A DNA stretch of 64,000 nucleotides from Photobacterium malacitanum (GCF_900185615.1 NZ_FYAK01000013.1:16600-80599); one strand, 5' to 3'; positions 44,948 through 56,643 are shown, counted from the first letter of the stretch. Translations and numbers: made by a program. The notes: a model not told the origin generated them from the sequence alone.

Positions 44948-45976
44948 ATGGCTGTAATAACGCTTGCTGAATTAGCAAATAAATTAGGTGCCGAGCTACG
45001 TGGTGATGGTAGTGTTGAAATTCACTCTATTGCGTCGATGGGCAAAGCTGCTAGCGGGCAAATAACGTTCCTTTCTGATAGCAAGTACCGCCAACAGCTT
45101 ATTGAGTGTCAAGCGGATGCAGTAATGCTACGAGAAGCGGATGTCGAGTTTTTCAACGGCAACATGTTAGTCGTAAAAGATCCTTACCTTAGTTATGCAT
45201 TAGTGGCTCAACTTCTTGATACAACTCCGGTAGCTGCAACAGATATTGCGCCATCAGCGTATGTTGATTCAACGGCGACCTTGGGTAGTAATGTCGCTAT
45301 TGGTCACAATGCCGTGATTGAAGCTGGCGTACAATTAGGTGATAACGTGCAGATTGGTGCTGGCTGTTTTATCGGTAAAAATGCGGTTATTGGTGACAAC
45401 ACCAAGCTGTGGGCAAATGTCACTATTTACCATGATGTAGTATTGGGTTCACAGTGTTTAGTACAATCAAGTACCGTTATTGGTGCTGATGGTTTTGGCT
45501 ATGCCAATGATAAAGGCGAGTGGGTTAAGATCCCGCAACTTGGTTCAGTTCGTATTGGTGATCGCGTCGAAATTGGTGCGTGTACAACCATTGACCGTGG
45601 TGCGTTAGAAGATACTGTTATTGCTGATAACGTCATTATTGATAATCAGATGCAAATCGCGCATAACGTGCAGATCGGATATGGTACAGCCATGGCGGGT
45701 GGTACTATTGTTGCTGGTAGTACTACAATTGGTAAATATTGTATTATTGGTGGCGCTTCTGTGCTTAATGGTCACATTAAGATTGCTGATGGCGTAACAA
45801 TTACCGGTATGGGAATGGTGATGCGTAGTATTGAAGATAAAGGTATGTATTCTTCAGGTATTCCACTACAACCCAACAAAGAATGGCGTCGAACAGCAAC
45901 TCGGGTTCATCGAATTGATGAAATGAATAAACGCCTAAAAGCAGTTGAAAAACAACTAGCAGCAAAAGGCGAATAA
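44948..45976 (+). CDS. lpxD: UDP-3-O-(3-hydroxyacyl)glucosamine N-acyltransferase
   Basis: Adds the N-linked hydroxyacyl chain in the third step of lipid A synthesis. It is a left-handed beta-helix trimer with many hexapeptide repeats from ~100 to 310 ([20 protein letters not shown], in repeats). The catalytic His lies in [11 protein letters not shown]. The N-terminal uridine-binding domain has [13 protein letters not shown]. At 342 residues it matches E. coli (341). It is followed by a hairpin and fabZ. Confidence 0.97.
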   Translation: MAVITLAELANKLGAELRGDGSVEIHSIASMGKAASGQITFLSDSKYRQQLIECQADAVMLREADVEFFNGNMLVVKDPYLSYALVAQLLDTTPVAATDIAPSAYVDSTATLGSNVAIGHNAVIEAGVQLGDNVQIGAGCFIGKNAVIGDNTKLWANVTIYHDVVLGSQCLVQSSTVIGADGFGYANDKGEWVKIPQLGSVRIGDRVEIGACTTIDRGALEDTVIADNVIIDNQMQIAHNVQIGYGTAMAGGTIVAGSTTIGKYCIIGGASVLNGHIKIADGVTITGMGMVMRSIEDKGMYSSGIPLQPNKEWRRTATRVHRIDEMNKRLKAVEKQLAAKGE

Positions 45977-45993
45977 TTTTCATCAACATTGAT

Positions 45994-46019
45994 TGGCCTA
46001 CCTTTGTGTAGGCCATTTT
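45994..46019 (+). terminator. Hairpin between lpxD and fabZ
   Basis: An 8-bp stem (TGGCCTAC / GTAGGCCA) with a 6-base loop followed by TTTTG. It probably causes only partial termination within the lipid A cluster. Confidence 0.7.
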
Positions 46020-46068
46020 GCATTTTCATAGCATTTTTTTTACATGTTTTTAGAACAGGAATTTAGTT

Positions 46069-46524
46069 TTGACGACCGAAAATAAGACGTTAAACATCAC
46101 CGAAATTCAGGAACTTCTTCCTCATCGTTACCCATTTCTTATGATTGATCGTGTTACCAATTATGATGAAGGTAAAACCCTAACTGCGATTAAAAATGTT
46201 TCAGTTAACGAACCACAGTTTACGGGTCACTTTCCTAAAATGCCGGTATTTCCTGGCGTGTTAATTTTAGAAGCGATGGCACAAGCGACAGGTTTATTAG
46301 CTTTTAAAACCTTTGGTGCTCCTGCTGAAAATGAACTGTACTACTTTGCAAGTATTGATAAAGCAAAGTTCCGTAAGCCAGTAGTACCTGGTGATCAAAT
46401 GATTTTAGAAGTTGAATTTATTAAAGAGCGTCGTGGTATTGCGCTATTTAATGGTGTCGCTAAAGTTGATGGCGAGACGGTATGTTCAGCAGAACTTAAG
46501 TGTGCAAGACGAGTATTCTCATGA
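46069..46524 (+). CDS. fabZ: 3-hydroxyacyl-[acyl-carrier-protein] dehydratase FabZ
   Basis: Dehydrates 3-hydroxyacyl-ACP in fatty acid elongation; it competes with LpxA for hydroxymyristoyl-ACP. It starts at TTG 46069, with ACAGGA upstream. The 151-residue hot-dog protein has [14 protein letters not shown] with the catalytic His and [20 protein letters not shown] with the catalytic Glu. The stop overlaps the lpxA start (ATGA), so they are translationally coupled. Confidence 0.97.
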   Translation: MTTENKTLNITEIQELLPHRYPFLMIDRVTNYDEGKTLTAIKNVSVNEPQFTGHFPKMPVFPGVLILEAMAQATGLLAFKTFGAPAENELYYFASIDKAKFRKPVVPGDQMILEVEFIKERRGIALFNGVAKVDGETVCSAELKCARRVFS

Positions 46525-47309
46525 TCCATGAAAGTGCAAAAATTCATCCATCTGCAGTGATTGAAGATGGGGTAATCATTGGCGCTAACGTCACTGTTGG
46601 CCCGTTTACTTATATTGCAACAGGGGTTGAAATTGGTGAAGGCACTGAGGTGATGTCTCATGTTGTCATCAAAGGACCAACTGTTATCGGCAAAGATAAC
46701 CGTATATTCCCGTTTGCGATTGTTGGTGAAGAGTGCCAAGACAAGAAGTTTAGTGGTGAAGCAACTCGCTTAGAAATTGGCGATCGCAACGTGATCCGTG
46801 AAAGCGTGCAGATCCACCGTGGTACTACTCAAGATAAAGGTGTGACGGTTGTGGGTAATGACAACCTATTATGTGTAAATGCTCACATTGCGCATGATGT
46901 TGTTGTTGGAAATCACACTCATATTGGTAATAACTCTATTCTAGGTGGCCATGTTACCGTTGGTGATTACGCTGGCGTAATGGCATTATCAGCTATTCAC
47001 CCATTCTGTACCGTTGGTGCTTATAGTTATATTGGTGGTTGTTCTGCGGTAGTGCAAGATGTACCACCTTATGTGTTGGCACAAGGTAATCATGCTAAAC
47101 CGTTTGGGCTTAATATCGTCGGTCTGCAGCGTAATGGTTTTGAAAAACCAGAATTACACGCTATCCGTCGTGCTTACAAAGAGATTTATCGTTCAGGGAA
47201 AACATTGGCTGAAGTGAAGCCAGTACTTGCTGAAATGGCGAAAGATTGGCCATCAGTGGCACGATTCTCTGAAGTGCTTGATAACTCAGAACGCGGTATT
47301 ATTCGCTAA
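46521..47309 (+). CDS. lpxA: UDP-N-acetylglucosamine acyltransferase
   Basis: Catalyses the first step of lipid A synthesis, 3-O-acylation of UDP-GlcNAc. I start at the ATG at 46521 ([17 protein letters not shown]), giving 262 residues, exactly the E. coli length, and a 4-bp overlap with fabZ. Hexapeptide repeats fill residues 1-185. The catalytic His lies in [12 protein letters not shown], and the C-terminal helical domain ends in SERGIIR. It overlaps lpxB by one base. Confidence 0.98.
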   Translation: MIHESAKIHPSAVIEDGVIIGANVTVGPFTYIATGVEIGEGTEVMSHVVIKGPTVIGKDNRIFPFAIVGEECQDKKFSGEATRLEIGDRNVIRESVQIHRGTTQDKGVTVVGNDNLLCVNAHIAHDVVVGNHTHIGNNSILGGHVTVGDYAGVMALSAIHPFCTVGAYSYIGGCSAVVQDVPPYVLAQGNHAKPFGLNIVGLQRNGFEKPELHAIRRAYKEIYRSGKTLAEVKPVLAEMAKDWPSVARFSEVLDNSERGIIR

Positions 47310-48451
47310 TGACGAAGCCTCTTCGAATAGCAATTGTCGCCGGAGAAATCTCCGGCGATATTTTAGGTGCCGGTTTTATTCAAGCGGTAAAAGCACGTTA
47401 TCCTGATGCAGAGTTTGTTGGTGTTGCTGGGCCTCGCATGCAAGCACAAGGCTGTGAAGCACTGTTTGATATGGAAGAGCTTGCCGTAATGGGGATCGTT
47501 GAGGTCCTTGGTCGTTTACCACGGTTATTTAAAGTTAAAGCTGAACTAGTACAGCATTTTAGCGATAATCCGCCCGATGTGTTTGTTGGCATTGACGCAC
47601 CTGATTTCAATTTACGACTTGAAAAAGACTTAAAGGATCGTGGTATTAAAACCGTGCATTATGTCAGTCCGTCAGTATGGGCATGGCGTCAAAAGCGGAT
47701 CTTTAAAATTGAAGCGGCAACTAACTTAGTACTGGCTTTTCTGCCATTTGAAAAAGCATTTTACGATAAGTTTAATGTGCCTTGTCAGTTTGTCGGCCAT
47801 ACCATGGCTGATGCTATTCCACTTCAAACCGATCAAGTTGCGGCACGTGAGTTACTTGGTTTAGATCCCACTAAGCGCTGGTTGGCGGTACTGCCTGGTA
47901 GCCGTGGTAGTGAAATGGCAATGCTTGCTGAGCCGTTTATTCAAACCTGTCAGCGACTTAAAGCAAAACACCCTGAGTTAGGTTTTGTGGTGGCGTTGGT
48001 CAATGAAAAACGTCGAGCTCAATTTGAACAGGCATGGCAACAAACAGCCCCTGAATTAGATTTTGTGTTAGTTGATGATACTGCACGGAATGTGATGATT
48101 GCTGCTGATGCAGTGTTATTGGCCTCAGGCACGGTGGCATTAGAGTGTATGCTAGTGAAGCGTCCAATGGTCGTTGGCTATAAAGTAAAACCACTAACAG
48201 CCTGGATTGCTAAGCGAATGCTAAAGACTAAGTATGTATCATTGCCCAATATTATGGCTGATCGTCAATTAGTCACTGAGTTGCTGCAGGAAGATTGTAC
48301 CCCTGAAAAGTTATTCCATGAAGTGGATAACATTCTTTATGGTGACACCACAGCTTTGATGGCTCAGTTTGAACAAATGCATAAAACTATTCGTTGTAAT
48401 GCAGATGAGCAAGCGGCACAAGCAGTATTAGCATTAATCAATAAGGCATAG
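47309..48451 (+). CDS. lpxB: Lipid-A-disaccharide synthase
   Basis: A GT19 glycosyltransferase joining lipid X and UDP-diacylglucosamine. The 380-residue length is typical. [18 protein letters not shown] at the N-terminus, [13 protein letters not shown] and [13 protein letters not shown] are conserved, and [12 protein letters not shown] and [20 protein letters not shown] mark the nucleotide-binding half. The start overlaps the lpxA stop (TAATG). It is followed by rnhB after 5 bp. Confidence 0.97.
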   Translation: MTKPLRIAIVAGEISGDILGAGFIQAVKARYPDAEFVGVAGPRMQAQGCEALFDMEELAVMGIVEVLGRLPRLFKVKAELVQHFSDNPPDVFVGIDAPDFNLRLEKDLKDRGIKTVHYVSPSVWAWRQKRIFKIEAATNLVLAFLPFEKAFYDKFNVPCQFVGHTMADAIPLQTDQVAARELLGLDPTKRWLAVLPGSRGSEMAMLAEPFIQTCQRLKAKHPELGFVVALVNEKRRAQFEQAWQQTAPELDFVLVDDTARNVMIAADAVLLASGTVALECMLVKRPMVVGYKVKPLTAWIAKRMLKTKYVSLPNIMADRQLVTELLQEDCTPEKLFHEVDNILYGDTTALMAQFEQMHKTIRCNADEQAAQAVLALINKA

Positions 48452-48456
48452 TTATT

Positions 48457-49068
48457 ATGGCTGAAAAACAACAGTTTCCTCCTTTTGTCTATCCGCAAGC
48501 TGAGTGTATTGCGGGGGTTGATGAAGTGGGGCGTGGTCCATTAGTGGGTGCGGTCGTGACTGCCGCGGTGATTTTAGATCCTAATAACCCGATAGAAGGG
48601 TTAACCGATTCTAAAAAACTGACTGAGAAAAAACGTAACCTGCTGTTTGATGAAATTAAACAAAAAGCACTTTCGTGGTCTCTTGGTCGTTGTGAAGCCG
48701 ATGAAATTGATCAGCTAAATATTTTACAAGCGACGATGGTTGCGATGCAGCGTGCAGTTGCAGGGCTTGATATTCAACCTGATTTTGTATTGATTGATGG
48801 CAACAAAACCCCTGTATTACCGATGGCGGCACAAGCCGTGGTAAAAGGCGATTTACGGGTAGCTGAAATCAGTGCAGCATCCATTATTGCTAAAGTGACT
48901 CGCGATCGTGAAATGGATGTCCTTGATGCTGAATTTCCGCAGTATGGTTTTGCCAAGCATAAAGGCTATCCTACTAAAGCCCATTTTGCTGCTTTAGAGC
49001 AATACGGTGCGATTGAACAGCATCGAAAAAGTTTTAAACCCGTTAAACGCGTGCTGGGTCTTGATTAA
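48457..49068 (+). CDS. rnhB: Ribonuclease HII
   Basis: Cleaves at ribonucleotides embedded in DNA. The 203-residue protein has the N-terminal catalytic motif [19 protein letters not shown], a central [11 protein letters not shown], and [15 protein letters not shown] with later [12 protein letters not shown]. It lies 5 bp after lpxB and ends before a terminator. Confidence 0.97.
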   Translation: MAEKQQFPPFVYPQAECIAGVDEVGRGPLVGAVVTAAVILDPNNPIEGLTDSKKLTEKKRNLLFDEIKQKALSWSLGRCEADEIDQLNILQATMVAMQRAVAGLDIQPDFVLIDGNKTPVLPMAAQAVVKGDLRVAEISAASIIAKVTRDREMDVLDAEFPQYGFAKHKGYPTKAHFAALEQYGAIEQHRKSFKPVKRVLGLD

Positions 49069-49087
49069 GCCGCGGTGATTGAGTGAT

Positions 49088-49120
49088 AAAAAGGCGAACC
49101 ATTTGGTATCGCCTTTTTTT
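49088..49120 (+). terminator. Terminator between rnhB and dnaE
   Basis: A stem AAAAAGGCGA / TCGCCTTTTT, with an internal ACC/GGT pairing, followed by a T-run. Confidence 0.85.
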
Positions 49121-49188
49121 ATACGACGAATTACGCCTCGATCGGGTATAATTTTTGTTAATTAAGTAATGTAATGAATTAGGTTGTC

Positions 49189-52100
49189 ATGGCAGAACCA
49201 CGTTTTATCCACCTTCGAGTTCATAGTGATTATTCAATGATCGATGGCTTGGCGAAAGTGAAACCTATCGTTAAGCGCGCAGCTGAACTTGGCATGCCAG
49301 CATTGGCTCTCACCGATTTCACTAACCTATGTGGTTTGGTGAAGTTTTATTTTGCTGCTCATGATGAGGGCATCAAGCCGATTATTGGTGCTGATTTTAA
49401 AGTACAAAGCCAAGAAATGGGCGATGAATTATTTGAACTCACCATTCTTGCTGCCAATAATGAGGGTTATAAAAACCTGACATTATTAATTTCAGAAGCG
49501 TATCAGCGTGGTCATGTTCAGCATCAACCTGTGATTGATAAAGAGTGGCTGATTAAACATCGTGAAGGATTAATTGTTTTATCAGGTGGCAGAACAGGCG
49601 ATGTTGGGCGTGCATTACTAAAAGGTAACCAACAGCTGACAGAGACTTGTGTTGCTTTTTATCAAACCTATTTTCCTGACAGTTATTATTTAGAGTTGGT
49701 ACGTACTGGTCGTGCTGATGAAGATGCCTACCTGCATTTCGCGATTGAACTCGCTGAAAAATATGACTTACCTGTGGTTGCTACCAATGATGTGCGCTTA
49801 CTGAGTGCTGAGCAATTTGATGCTCATGAGATTCGAGTTGCTATTCATGATGGCTATACTATGGTCGATCCTAATCGACCTAAGCTTTATAGTGATCAGC
49901 AGTATTTGCGTAGTGAAGATGAAATGTGTGAGCTGTTTGCTGACATTCCAGAAGCTCTGCAAAACACAGTAGAAATCGCCAAACGTTGTAATGTTACTGT
50001 GCGTTTAGGGGAATATTTCCTGCCGAATTTCCCGACCGGTGACATGAGTATCGAAGACTTTTTGATTGTTAAATCTAAACAAGGTCTTGAAGAGCGTTTA
50101 GAGTTTTTATTCCCTGATCCTGAAGTGCGTGCTGCTCGCCGCCCTGAATATGATGAACGTCTTGATATCGAATTAAAAGTAGTTAACCAAATGGGGTTCC
50201 CTGGTTACTTCTTGATCGTAATGGAATTCATCCAATGGTCAAAAGATAACGATGTACCAGTAGGCCCAGGTCGAGGGTCTGGTGCAGGTTCATTAGTGGC
50301 CTATGCACTTAAAATCACCGATCTTGATCCGTTAGAATTTGATTTACTTTTCGAACGTTTCTTGAACCCTGAACGTGTATCGATGCCCGATTTCGATATT
50401 GATTTCTGTATGGATAAGCGTGACTTGGTTATTGACCACGTTGCGGAAATGTACGGTCGTGATGCAGTATCACAGATCATTACCTTTGGTACCATGGCTG
50501 CGAAAGCGGTTATTCGTGATGTTGGTCGTGTGCTTGGACATCCATATGGTTTTGTCGATCGTATTTCTAAGTTAATACCAGCAGAACCGGGCATGACGCT
50601 TGAAAAAGCCTTTGATGCTGAGCCGCAACTGGGTCAGGCTTATGAGGCTGATGAAGAAATTCGTGATCTGATTGATATGTGTCGCATTCTAGAAGGGGTG
50701 ACACGTAACGCGGGTAAGCATGCTGGTGGTGTGGTCATTTCACCAACGACAATTACTGATTTCGCGCCATTGTATTGTGATGCGGAAGGAAATAACCCTG
50801 TTACTCAATTTGATAAAAATGATGTTGAAACTGCAGGTTTAGTGAAGTTTGACTTCTTGGGTCTGCGAACGTTAACCATCATTGATTGGGCGTTAGGGAT
50901 GATTAACCCTCGGCTTAAAGCGCAAGGGTTAGATCCGGTCAATATTGCAGCAATCCCAATGGCTGATAAGAAGTCATTTGATATGTTGCAACGATCAGAA
51001 TCAACAGCGGTATTCCAACTCGAATCCCGTGGTATGAAGGATTTGATCAAACGTCTGCAACCTGACTGTTTTGAAGATATGATTGCCTTGGTGGCCTTGT
51101 TCCGCCCAGGTCCATTGCAATCAGGCATGGTAGATAACTTTATTGACCGTAAACATGGTCGCGAAGCGGTATCTTACCCTGATGAAAAATGGCAACATGA
51201 ATCGTTAAAAGAAATTCTTGATCCTACTTACGGTATTATTCTGTATCAAGAACAGGTAATGCAGATCGCACAGGTACTGGCTGGCTACACCCTAGGTGGG
51301 GCCGATATGTTACGTCGTGCGATGGGTAAGAAAAAACCATCAGAAATGGCGAAACAGCGCGCCGTATTTGAGCAAGGTGCTATCGATAACGGTGTCGATG
51401 GCGAATTGGCGATGAAGATCTTTGACTTGGTAGAGAAATTTGCCGGTTATGGTTTTAACAAATCGCACTCGGCAGCTTATGCGTTAGTATCGTACCAAAC
51501 ATTATGGTTAAAAGCCCATTATCCGGCTGAGTTTATGGCTGCGGTAATGACGGCTGATATGGATAATACCGATAAGATCATTAGCTTGGTTGATGAATGT
51601 CATCGCATGAAGCTAAAGCTGTTACCGCCGGATGTTAACAAAGGTCTATATCGATTTAATGTCGATGAAGATGGTGCGGTTGTTTATGGTATTGGTGCGG
51701 TTAAAGGGGTTGGTGAAGGCCCGATTGAAAATATCATTAGTGCCCGTGAAAAGGACGGCCACTTTAAAGATTTATTTGATTTCTGTGCCCGTATTGATAC
51801 TAAAAAAGTCAATAAGCGTGTGCTTGAAAAGTTAATTAAATCAGGTGCATTAGATCGTCTAGGCCCTAACCGTGCAGCAATGTTAGCGACATTAGATGAT
51901 GCAATTAAAGCGGCCAGTCAATATCATCAGGCTGAAGCATTTGGTCAGACTGATATGTTTGGTGTATTAACCGCAGCCCCTGAAGAAGTTGAGCATGCTT
52001 ATGCTAATATTCCAGAAGATCCTGAAAGTGTTTGGCTTGAAGGTGAGCGTGAAACATTAGGGTTATACTTAACCGGTCATCCGATTAATGCTTATATTTC

Positions 52101-52668
52101 TGAATTAAAGCATTACACCACTTGGCGCTTAAAAGATGCGCAGCAAACTGGGCGTGATAAAGTCGCCTCTGTGGCTGGGCTTGTGATTGCTGCTCGTGTG
52201 ATGACCACCAAGCGTGGTAGCCGTATTGGTTTAATGACACTAGATGATCGTTCGGGTCGTATGGAAGTGATGTTATTCACCGATGCTCTCGATCGTTACA
52301 TTGATTTGCTTGAAAAAGACAAAATAGTGGTCGTATCTGGACAGGTCAGCTTTGATGATTTCAATGGTGGCCTTAGAATGTCAGCACGTGAAGTGCTCGA
52401 TATTTCAGAAGCACGAGAAAAACATCTTCGTGGTGTTGCTATTTCAGTTACTGAAGAGCAAATTGACGAACAATTTTTTTCCCGTTTCAGCCAAGTGTTG
52501 GAACCGCATAGAGCAGGAACTGTTCCTGTTCATATGTATTATCAGCGCTCGAATGCTCGGGCCAAGTTTACCCTAGGAACAGAGTGGCGCGTAACGCCTG
52601 CCGATAAATTATTGTCGGACTTGAAAATGCTCTTAGGTGATAAACAGGTCGAGCTTGAGTTTAATTAA
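49189..52668 (+). CDS. dnaE: DNA polymerase III alpha subunit
   Basis: The replicative polymerase catalytic subunit. The 1159-residue length equals E. coli DnaE (1160). The N-terminal PHP domain has [14 protein letters not shown]. The polymerase core has [16 protein letters not shown] and the catalytic acid motif [13 protein letters not shown] around residue 400. [22 protein letters not shown] (in parts) follows in the fingers, then the HhH, OB ([20 protein letters not shown], in parts) and tau-binding regions. It precedes accA by 71 bp. Confidence 0.98.
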   Translation: MAEPRFIHLRVHSDYSMIDGLAKVKPIVKRAAELGMPALALTDFTNLCGLVKFYFAAHDEGIKPIIGADFKVQSQEMGDELFELTILAANNEGYKNLTLLISEAYQRGHVQHQPVIDKEWLIKHREGLIVLSGGRTGDVGRALLKGNQQLTETCVAFYQTYFPDSYYLELVRTGRADEDAYLHFAIELAEKYDLPVVATNDVRLLSAEQFDAHEIRVAIHDGYTMVDPNRPKLYSDQQYLRSEDEMCELFADIPEALQNTVEIAKRCNVTVRLGEYFLPNFPTGDMSIEDFLIVKSKQGLEERLEFLFPDPEVRAARRPEYDERLDIELKVVNQMGFPGYFLIVMEFIQWSKDNDVPVGPGRGSGAGSLVAYALKITDLDPLEFDLLFERFLNPERVSMPDFDIDFCMDKRDLVIDHVAEMYGRDAVSQIITFGTMAAKAVIRDVGRVLGHPYGFVDRISKLIPAEPGMTLEKAFDAEPQLGQAYEADEEIRDLIDMCRILEGVTRNAGKHAGGVVISPTTITDFAPLYCDAEGNNPVTQFDKNDVETAGLVKFDFLGLRTLTIIDWALGMINPRLKAQGLDPVNIAAIPMADKKSFDMLQRSESTAVFQLESRGMKDLIKRLQPDCFEDMIALVALFRPGPLQSGMVDNFIDRKHGREAVSYPDEKWQHESLKEILDPTYGIILYQEQVMQIAQVLAGYTLGGADMLRRAMGKKKPSEMAKQRAVFEQGAIDNGVDGELAMKIFDLVEKFAGYGFNKSHSAAYALVSYQTLWLKAHYPAEFMAAVMTADMDNTDKIISLVDECHRMKLKLLPPDVNKGLYRFNVDEDGAVVYGIGAVKGVGEGPIENIISAREKDGHFKDLFDFCARIDTKKVNKRVLEKLIKSGALDRLGPNRAAMLATLDDAIKAASQYHQAEAFGQTDMFGVLTAAPEEVEHAYANIPEDPESVWLEGERETLGLYLTGHPINAYISELKHYTTWRLKDAQQTGRDKVASVAGLVIAARVMTTKRGSRIGLMTLDDRSGRMEVMLFTDALDRYIDLLEKDKIVVVSGQVSFDDFNGGLRMSAREVLDISEAREKHLRGVAISVTEEQIDEQFFSRFSQVLEPHRAGTVPVHMYYQRSNARAKFTLGTEWRVTPADKLLSDLKMLLGDKQVELEFN

Positions 52669-52739
52669 GTTAGCTTGTTATTTGTGGTAGGGTATAACCA
52701 AACCCTATCATTAAAATAAGCAAAAGGATTTTAAGTGGT

Positions 52740-53699
52740 ATGAGCCTGAACTTCCTCGAGTTTGAACAACCGATTGCAGAATTAGAAGCAAAGATTGAAG
52801 CACTACGTGATGTATCACGCCGTGATGAGTCTAACTCGGTTGATCTTGAAAAAGAAATTGAGCAACTAGAAAAGAAAAGCCTCGAATTAACTAAGAAAAT
52901 CTTTGGTGATCTTGGTGCCTGGCAGGTTGCGCAACTCGCACGCCATCCTCAGCGCCCATATACTTTTGATTACATCGAACATATGTTTGAAGAGTTTGAT
53001 GAATTAGCCGGTGATCGTGCTTTTGCTGACGATAAAGCATTAGTTGGTGGTATTGCACGTATTGATGGTCGTCCAATTATGGTGATTGGCCATCAAAAAG
53101 GTCGTGGTACTACTGAAAAAGTGAAACGTAACTTTGGCATGCCAAAACCTGAAGGTTACCGTAAAGCGTTGCGCTTAATGAAAATGGCTGAGCGTTTTAA
53201 AATGCCGATTGTGACGTTTATTGATACTGCGGGTGCATACCCTGGTGTTGGTGCAGAAGAACGCGGTCAATCAGAAGCGATTGCTGCTAACTTAAAAGCA
53301 ATGGCAGGTCTTACAGTACCCGTTATTTGTAATGTGGTTGGTGAAGGCGGTTCAGGTGGTGCATTAGCAATTGGTGTCGGTGATTGCGTTAACATGTTGC
53401 AATACTCAACCTATTCAGTAATTTCACCTGAAGGTTGTGCATCAATTTTATGGCGTGATGCTGATAAAGCGCCACAAGCCGCTGAAGCGATGGGACTGAC
53501 AGCTCCACGTTTAAAAGAACTTGAGCTAATCGATAATATTATCGAAGAGCCATTGGGTGGCGCACACCGTAATGTGCCACTAATGGCTAATACGCTAAAA
53601 GCACAAATTAAAGCGACCCTAGAAGAATTAGATCAGCTTGATACTGAAGCATTACTTGAGCGTCGTTACCAACGTTTAATGAGTTACGGTTACTGCTAA
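52740..53699 (+). CDS. accA: Acetyl-CoA carboxylase carboxyltransferase subunit alpha
   Basis: Forms with AccD the carboxyltransferase that makes malonyl-CoA. The 319-residue length is identical to E. coli. The N-terminus [22 protein letters not shown], the crotonase-fold segments [20 protein letters not shown] and [21 protein letters not shown] (in parts), and [15 protein letters not shown] are characteristic. A terminator follows. Confidence 0.98.
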   Translation: MSLNFLEFEQPIAELEAKIEALRDVSRRDESNSVDLEKEIEQLEKKSLELTKKIFGDLGAWQVAQLARHPQRPYTFDYIEHMFEEFDELAGDRAFADDKALVGGIARIDGRPIMVIGHQKGRGTTEKVKRNFGMPKPEGYRKALRLMKMAERFKMPIVTFIDTAGAYPGVGAEERGQSEAIAANLKAMAGLTVPVICNVVGEGGSGGALAIGVGDCVNMLQYSTYSVISPEGCASILWRDADKAPQAAEAMGLTAPRLKELELIDNIIEEPLGGAHRNVPLMANTLKAQIKATLEELDQLDTEALLERRYQRLMSYGYC

Positions 53700-53722
53700 T
53701 CGCTATTTATTCTACGTCTAAC

Positions 53723-53753
53723 AAAGGTCAGCATAAGTGCTGGCCTTTTTTTT
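53723..53753 (+). terminator. Terminator after accA
   Basis: An 11-bp stem (AAAGGTCAGCA / TGCTGGCCTTT, one G-T pair) with a TAAG loop and a long T-run. Confidence 0.9.
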
Positions 53754-53844
53754 ATATGTTTATGGTAGTCAATGCCGTTTGTTGGTGTTGGTTGATTCGG
53801 CTCTGGTATAGACTAGATGATCTGTTTGTTAAAGATATAAGCCA

Positions 53845-55164
53845 ATGTTGTATTCTCATTTTTGTCATCAAATACTTGCCAATCCACCTGTAACTAAGCG
53901 ATTAGTGTTGGCATTAAGTGGCGGGTTAGATTCACGGGTCATGCTAGATTTATTGGCGCGTTTTATTGATCAACACCGTGATTATCGAGCTCATGCGGTA
54001 TATGTCCATCATGGATTGAGTACTAATGCTGATACATGGGCGCAGCAATGTGTTACTTGGTCAATAGCAAGTGGTATTGGTTGTGAGATTGAGCGAGTAC
54101 GGTGTGAGTTAGGCGGTGGAGCGAGTGTCGAACAAGCCGCTCGTGATGCCCGTTATCAGGCGTTATCACTGCATATTCAATGTGGTGATACATTGCTGAC
54201 TGCGCAACATGCTGATGATCAAATTGAAACGGTATTATTAGCTTTAAAACGCGGTAGTGGCCCGGCAGGGTTAGCGGCAATGCCGGTGTTAACAACCTTT
54301 GCCAGTGGGCAGCATTTACGGCCATTACTCTCTGTTAGCCGCGCAGACATAGAAGCTTATGGCGCTCAGCACCAGCTACAGTGGGTTGAAGATGAAAGTA
54401 ATCAAGACCAACGTTATGATCGTAATTTTATTCGTCATCAAATAACTCCGTTGCTCAACGAACGCTGGCCAGGTATACGTAAAGCCGTTACTCGTAGTGC
54501 ACATTTATGTGGTGAACAAGAGGGCTTATTAGAAGAGTTATTAAGCTTTCAGTTACAACAAGCACGACAGGCTGATGGTAGTTTGCGAATTGCTGAAAAT
54601 ATCAGTGCTCGTTTGGGGATGGCATTGGTTCGACAGTGGCTAAAACAACAAGCGGTGATCATGCCTTCATTAGCTCAGCTTGAACAAATTTGGTTTAACC
54701 TTGTGCAAGCAAAGGCGGATGCTAATCCACAAGTGTGTTGGCAGCAATATCAAGTACGTCGTTATCAACAGCAGTTGTATTTATTACAGCAATGGCCTGA
54801 CATCAGTGATTGGCAGCAACCATTATACCTTAATCAAGACTGCCATTTGCCTCAAGAGCTTGGCGTGGTAACGCTAAAACAGACCGCCTCTGCAACCTTA
54901 AGGCCTCCCTACACTAACGAAACAGTATCAGTGCGATTTGATTACTTAGGGCCGGAAATCAAGCCTCAAGGACGTAGTGGTAAGCGTAAGTTTAAAAAAT
55001 TGCTGCAAGAATATAAGGTACCGAGTTGGTTACGTCGTCGTACACCAATGCTATTTTATGGTGAGCAATTAGTTGCAGTAGCAGGGGTGTTTGTGGTGGA
55101 AGAGTTTGTTGCTACGGCTTCGACAACAACCACAGCAGTCGAGTTTGAATGGTTACGGGCATAA
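53845..55164 (+). CDS. tilS: tRNA(Ile)-lysidine synthetase
   Basis: Converts C34 of the tRNA-Ile CAU anticodon to lysidine, allowing it to read AUA. The 439-residue protein has the PP-loop ATP pyrophosphatase motif LALSGGLDSRVMLDLL (~20-35), then HHGLSTNADTW and ADDQIETVLLALKRGSG. The DQRYDRNFIRHQITPLL segment and a C-terminal TilS domain (RSGKRKFKKLLQEYKVPSWLR, in parts) follow. It ends the accA-side of the conserved block. Confidence 0.96.
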   Translation: MLYSHFCHQILANPPVTKRLVLALSGGLDSRVMLDLLARFIDQHRDYRAHAVYVHHGLSTNADTWAQQCVTWSIASGIGCEIERVRCELGGGASVEQAARDARYQALSLHIQCGDTLLTAQHADDQIETVLLALKRGSGPAGLAAMPVLTTFASGQHLRPLLSVSRADIEAYGAQHQLQWVEDESNQDQRYDRNFIRHQITPLLNERWPGIRKAVTRSAHLCGEQEGLLEELLSFQLQQARQADGSLRIAENISARLGMALVRQWLKQQAVIMPSLAQLEQIWFNLVQAKADANPQVCWQQYQVRRYQQQLYLLQQWPDISDWQQPLYLNQDCHLPQELGVVTLKQTASATLRPPYTNETVSVRFDYLGPEIKPQGRSGKRKFKKLLQEYKVPSWLRRRTPMLFYGEQLVAVAGVFVVEEFVATASTTTTAVEFEWLRA

Positions 55165-55264
55165 ACGTTGAGTTATTCGTCCTAAAACAATTATTAATTC
55201 GCATATGTTAAATTTATTAACATATGCGATTGTTTAATAAATATTTATTCAGATAGATATTCTT

Positions 55265-55293
55265 TTGTTGCTTAAATGATCGATGCATATTAT
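55265..55293 (+). promoter_or_regulatory. Promoter of the aromatic amino acid permease gene
   Basis: TTGTTG (55265-55270), a 17-bp spacer and TATTAT (55288-55293) form a sigma-70 promoter; transcription would start near 55300, inside the TrpR-like operator. Confidence 0.7.
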
Positions 55294-55294
55294 C

Positions 55295-55312
55295 GTACTA
55301 GTTCACTGATAC
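55295..55312. promoter_or_regulatory. Candidate TrpR operator
   Basis: GTACTAGTTCACTGATAC matches the palindromic TrpR operator consensus GTACTAGTTAACTAGTAC at 15 of 18 positions. It begins two bases after the -10 element of the permease gene, where bound repressor would block transcription. Confidence 0.8.
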
Positions 55313-55338
55313 GACGTAATGGCGAGAAAGGATAGATT

Positions 55339-56550
55339 ATGAGTAAACCATCGACACTTGGAGGTGCATGCATTATTGCTAGTGTATGCGTAGGTGCAGG
55401 AATGCTTGGGTTACCAAGTGCAGGTGCTGGCGCATGGACATTATGGACGGTACTTGCGATCTCAGTAACGATGGTGATGATGACGTTATCTGGATGGTTA
55501 TTACTTGAAGCATTAAAGCATTATGAGTTTAAAGTATCATTTAACACCATTACAAAAGATGTGCTTAAAGGCAAAGTCAATGCGATCAATAATTTATCGC
55601 TGTATTTTGTCGGTGGTATTTTGCTTTATGCCTATATTTCATCATCAGGTATGATTTTTGGCGGTTTACTTGATATTAACCCCAAACTCGCTTCGGTATT
55701 ATTTGTGATTGCTTCTTCTGTGTTTGTGCTTCACTCAACCCGTGCAGTTGATCGAATCTCGATTTTACTGATTCTATTTATGATTATCAGTTTTGTGATT
55801 GGTATTTCAGGGCTTGCAGCTAATATCCAATTGCCGACTTTACTTGATAGTATTGATTCACAAGCAGATCTTTCTCCTTATGCACTTGCTATCCTGCCCG
55901 TGGCATTAACTTCTTTTGGTTATCATCATTCCGTAAGTACCATGCGTGATTATTACCGCGATGAAAACCGCGCTAAAAATGCTATTTTGGGTGGAACACT
56001 TATTGCTTTAACATTTTATCTGATTTGGGTGGTATGCATTTTTGGTAATTTACCTCGCACACAATTTGGACCGATTGTTGCCGCTGGTGGTAGTGTCGAT
56101 GCGTTAATGACAGCATTAGGTGGAGTGGTGAACTCTAATAGCGTTAAACAAGCACTTAATATTTTCTCAATTGCAGCGGTAGTATCATCGTTTATCGGGG
56201 TCGGGCTAGGTGTATTTGATTACTTAGCTGATTTATTTGGCTTTGAAGATACCAACCAAGGCCGTTTTAAAGCTTGGGGAGTAACTTTTATTCCGCCATT
56301 AGTCTTTTCATTATTTGCCCCATTTGGTTTTGTGGCCGCAATTGGCTTAGCAGGTGCTGCCGCAACTATCTGGACTTGTATTATTCCCGCATTATTGGCT
56401 AAAAAATTACGTCAACGTCAGCCTGAACGACAAGGTTTTGTCGTACCTGGAGGCAATGTCACAGTGTATGCAGTAATAATCTTTGGAGTATTAACTGCGT
56501 GTTTCCATTTATTAGCGATGGCTGATGTACTGCCGATATTCAAAGGCTAA
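55339..56550 (+). CDS. mtr: Aromatic amino acid permease, Mtr/TyrP family, probably tryptophan-specific
   Basis: An inner-membrane proton symporter of the HAAAP family. The 403 residues have ~11 membrane segments. It begins LGGACIIASVCVGAGMLGLP, the conserved first segment of Mtr, TnaB and TyrP, and includes ALTSFGYHHSVSTMRDYYR in the middle. The TrpR-like operator over its promoter favours tryptophan as substrate and the name mtr over tyrP, which is inference from regulation. The ATG at 55339 has AGAAAGGATAG upstream. A terminator follows. Confidence 0.85.
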   Translation: MSKPSTLGGACIIASVCVGAGMLGLPSAGAGAWTLWTVLAISVTMVMMTLSGWLLLEALKHYEFKVSFNTITKDVLKGKVNAINNLSLYFVGGILLYAYISSSGMIFGGLLDINPKLASVLFVIASSVFVLHSTRAVDRISILLILFMIISFVIGISGLAANIQLPTLLDSIDSQADLSPYALAILPVALTSFGYHHSVSTMRDYYRDENRAKNAILGGTLIALTFYLIWVVCIFGNLPRTQFGPIVAAGGSVDALMTALGGVVNSNSVKQALNIFSIAAVVSSFIGVGLGVFDYLADLFGFEDTNQGRFKAWGVTFIPPLVFSLFAPFGFVAAIGLAGAAATIWTCIIPALLAKKLRQRQPERQGFVVPGGNVTVYAVIIFGVLTACFHLLAMADVLPIFKG

Positions 56551-56590
56551 TTGCGTCATTACACCAAAGAGATGCTATTTAATAAGTATA

Positions 56591-56621
56591 AAAAAACGGC
56601 ACTGATGAGTGCCGTTTTTTT
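56591..56621. terminator. Bidirectional terminator after the permease gene
   Basis: A 13-bp stem (AAAAAACGGCACT / AGTGCCGTTTTTT) with a GATG loop, T-rich on both strands. It also serves the convergent DUF4250 gene. Confidence 0.92.
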
Positions 56622-56643
56622 ATTTGATGCTTATAAGTCAGCG

